DNA of 64,000 nucleotides from Sinotaia quadrata. Its lineage: Eukaryota > Mollusca > Gastropoda > Architaenioglossa > Viviparidae. Shown here piece after piece: positions 27,195 through 64,000 of this stretch. Every line of letters begins with the position of its first letter. Position 1 is the first letter of the stretch. The stretch spans positions 99,872,058-99,936,057 of the forward strand of contig CM054178.1 in assembly GCA_028829895.1 (NCBI GenBank), written 5' to 3'. The notes under the pieces were generated by a model, which was not told the DNA's origin, made no database searches, and saw nothing but the letters and a program-made list of their open reading frames with translations. A program made the translations under genes and the position numbers.

Positions 27195-27720
27195 GGGATA
27201 GATTGCACATTTATCCATAAGATAGAAACAAGGATGAGATACGGTTTGTATAATAAGAGGGATATGAACAGAATAGTTTTAACGAGTAAAATTGAGACAA
27301 GGACAAAATTAGGTTTACGTCAGTAAGAGATGGATAATTTAACCTATTGAGTAAAATGATGATGAAGACAAGGATGACAATAACTATGAATACAATGGAG
27401 ACATGGGTGGCAGTATCTACAGGTATGATGGAGGACAAGGATAATAGTCTTTATGAATAAGATGGAGATAATAATAATACTTTATAAGAGTGTATGGAGA
27501 CAATGAAAGCAGTTTATATGGCTTGGAAAATGGCAGTTTAATTGACTAAGACAGAGACAAGGATGAAGATAGTGCAATATGCTTGAGTAAGGAGACAAAC
27601 ATGATAGTTATAAGAAAAGGATGGAGAAAAGGATAATACCTTTTGCGAATAAAGTGGAGACAATGATGATAGTTTCTAAGAGTAAGATTGAAACAGGATA
27701 TTATACAGCATCTGAGCATG
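27195..27720 (+). repeat. Diverged repeat region 3' of the receptor gene
   Basis: The recurring phrases are 'gatggagacaaggat', 'gatagtttatnng' and 'aataagatggagac' at loose ~55-60 bp spacing. There are no coding features. Confidence 0.65.
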
Positions 27721-28029
27721 AAGAATATGATTAGTTATATTTTCTACTAATTGAAACTTAGGGGATGCGTTTTAACCCTTTTACTAATTTGTGCTTTTTT
27801 TTGATCATTATGATAAATGGAAGGGCGATACACACTTTTTACGAGTACATTGAAGGGCAAGAGTAATGCATTATATCTACAGGAAAACTGACATAATAAC
27901 GAAAGCTTTTACAATGAAGTAAAATCATGAATAATATTTACAGCTTATATCTATTGGTAAGGTGAAATTCAAAATTATGTTAAGTTGCTTTGCCACCCCA
28001 TATCCTTATAGTGTTGACCATTGTATCGG

Positions 28030-28206
28030 TTCTGAAGATGAAAGAGCTGCAAAACACAACAAGAAAATTGTAAACAAATATAAACAACTTATTGACGAGT
28101 AGGGAATCTTCGACTTAGCCACAATGCCTGAGTCGAGAGAACACGCTTCTTGCGCAAGTATAGACCGAAAGTCTTGAACATCTTTCCTTGAAGGAGTGAT
28201 GAGATT
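28030..28206 (-). other. Probable 3' untranslated region of the receptor
   Basis: This is unique-looking sequence immediately after the TGA stop, without tandem repeats. No canonical AATAAA was found on the minus strand within the next several hundred bases; an ATTAAA occurs far downstream near 27540. The true polyadenylation site cannot be placed. Confidence 0.35.
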
Positions 28207-62987
<34,781 letters not shown>

Positions 62988-63319
62988 CTAAAAGATCCAA
63001 GTACATATTGCGTGTACATAATACATAATACCTAGAGAAGTAGTGCATTTAAAGTATGCCTAATTAGAAAAAAAAGATTTCACTATCAAAATTTCTTTTG
63101 ACTAAATTTATCCTGCTAAGAATGTCAGCATATTACATTTTCTATCTACATCTATATATTTAACCCTGCCAAAAAAAAAAAAAAAACTGAATAAAGTTTT
63201 CCCTTTGTGTAGCACTTTTGTTTAGTCTACGACGTATTGAAGATTTACTTATTTTGTCTATAACGTGTACATAGTTATATTTATTTGTTGTGAATTGCAT
63301 TACTGTGTGAGGTGTGAAA

Positions 63320-63560
63320 AGCTGTGTGTGTTACGCTCTCTCTCACCCCAGAAGCCGCAATAGACCTTTGCATCTTCAGGATGTTCCCTGTCTTGGGCTG
63401 CTTCTGGGGGAGCTCCACAGCCTCGCGGTGCGTCTGAGGTGGAGGGCAGGAGGGCTGGCGGAGGGGATTAAACAGGTCGCACCTAGTTTGGCTCACACCC
63501 TCACCATCAATCGCCCTCGTGTCGTGGGGGGGGGGGGAGCGAAGCCTCATCAAAGCTCAG
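63320..63560. other. GC-rich block of unknown nature
   Basis: A sharply GC-rich patch with an eleven-base G run lies in AT-rich DNA. Both strands have open frames of 85-90 codons, but no family was recognised and no splice sites join it to receptor exon 1. It may be an inserted repeat. Confidence 0.3.
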
Positions 63561-64000
63561 CACTCTGTTAAATACTATTTACAATTTTGTTGTGCAGATT
63601 GTACTTACCGATATTGCCTCTAAATCAAATGTTTTCATTTTATTATATCATAATCATAGTCAATTTTTATACTTATTCTACATAATGTTCTTTGCAATTA
63701 TTTTTTTTTTTAAGGAGGCATTCCATTTGTCACAATATAAAGACTACGTCTAAAAACCATAACGAATTTATCTCCCTTTTGAAAACGGAGATTTATCCGC
63801 AAATGGTCGTGATGCATTTATTTATGTGTCTTTTGTTTAAACAATACAAATATATAACTTAAAAAAATATATATATTTCGCTTAATGCAGAAAATATGCA
63901 CGAGTAGATTGCACGAGCTTTCTATTCTCTAATCGCAACAATAGTTTATTAATTATGATAAACTGTTAAAAATAGAGGTATTTACTCATAAGAATACATG

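Overview
This is AT-rich, intron-rich animal nuclear DNA, full of microsatellites (CA, GT, GA, CTAT, GATA), minisatellites and decayed retroelements. The gene content and repeat style suggest an invertebrate, perhaps a mollusc or another lophotrochozoan, but that placement is an inference and is weak.

The main content is one large gene on the minus strand. It enters the window from beyond 63 kb and ends at 28207. I read 14 exons with consensus or near-consensus splice sites and matching phases at every junction. Together they give at least 1010 residues of a single-pass class I cytokine receptor resembling vertebrate gp130 and insect Domeless. The order is: an N-terminal Cys-rich exon; a cytokine-binding module of two FN3 domains (the first with a C-x-W motif and paired cysteines, the second ending in a degenerate WSxWS-like YWSDPC); three more FN3 domains; a transmembrane exon; a short juxtamembrane exon; and a 351-residue cytoplasmic tail that starts with a Box1-like VLPNPGKDRI. 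The signal peptide and any exons before 62987 lie outside the window. In the cell this protein would sit in the plasma membrane and signal through JAK/STAT (family inference).

The gene carries several duplications at exon edges: a roughly 3.15 kb tandem duplication of the first FN3 exon pair, whose upstream copies are dead; a nearly identical ~245 bp partial copy of exon 10; an 81 bp in-frame duplication of the exon 9 donor; and an acceptor for exon 6 embedded in a minisatellite. Between the two copies of exon 10 lies a previously unnoticed two-exon open frame of 111 codons with a CpG-rich upstream stretch. It is either a nested gene or an alternative first exon of the receptor.

The left 28 kb appears intergenic. 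It holds a dead non-LTR reverse transcriptase (1-1000), many tandem repeats, a heat-shock-like promoter motif (about 7.6 kb) and a foldback-like inverted-repeat element (22.5-25.5 kb). The 10 kb intron between the juxtamembrane and transmembrane exons holds a probable LTR (about 35.65-36.52 kb). A Ty3/gypsy integrase relic lies in the next intron (41.5-42.1 kb). No tRNA, rRNA or CRISPR array was seen.
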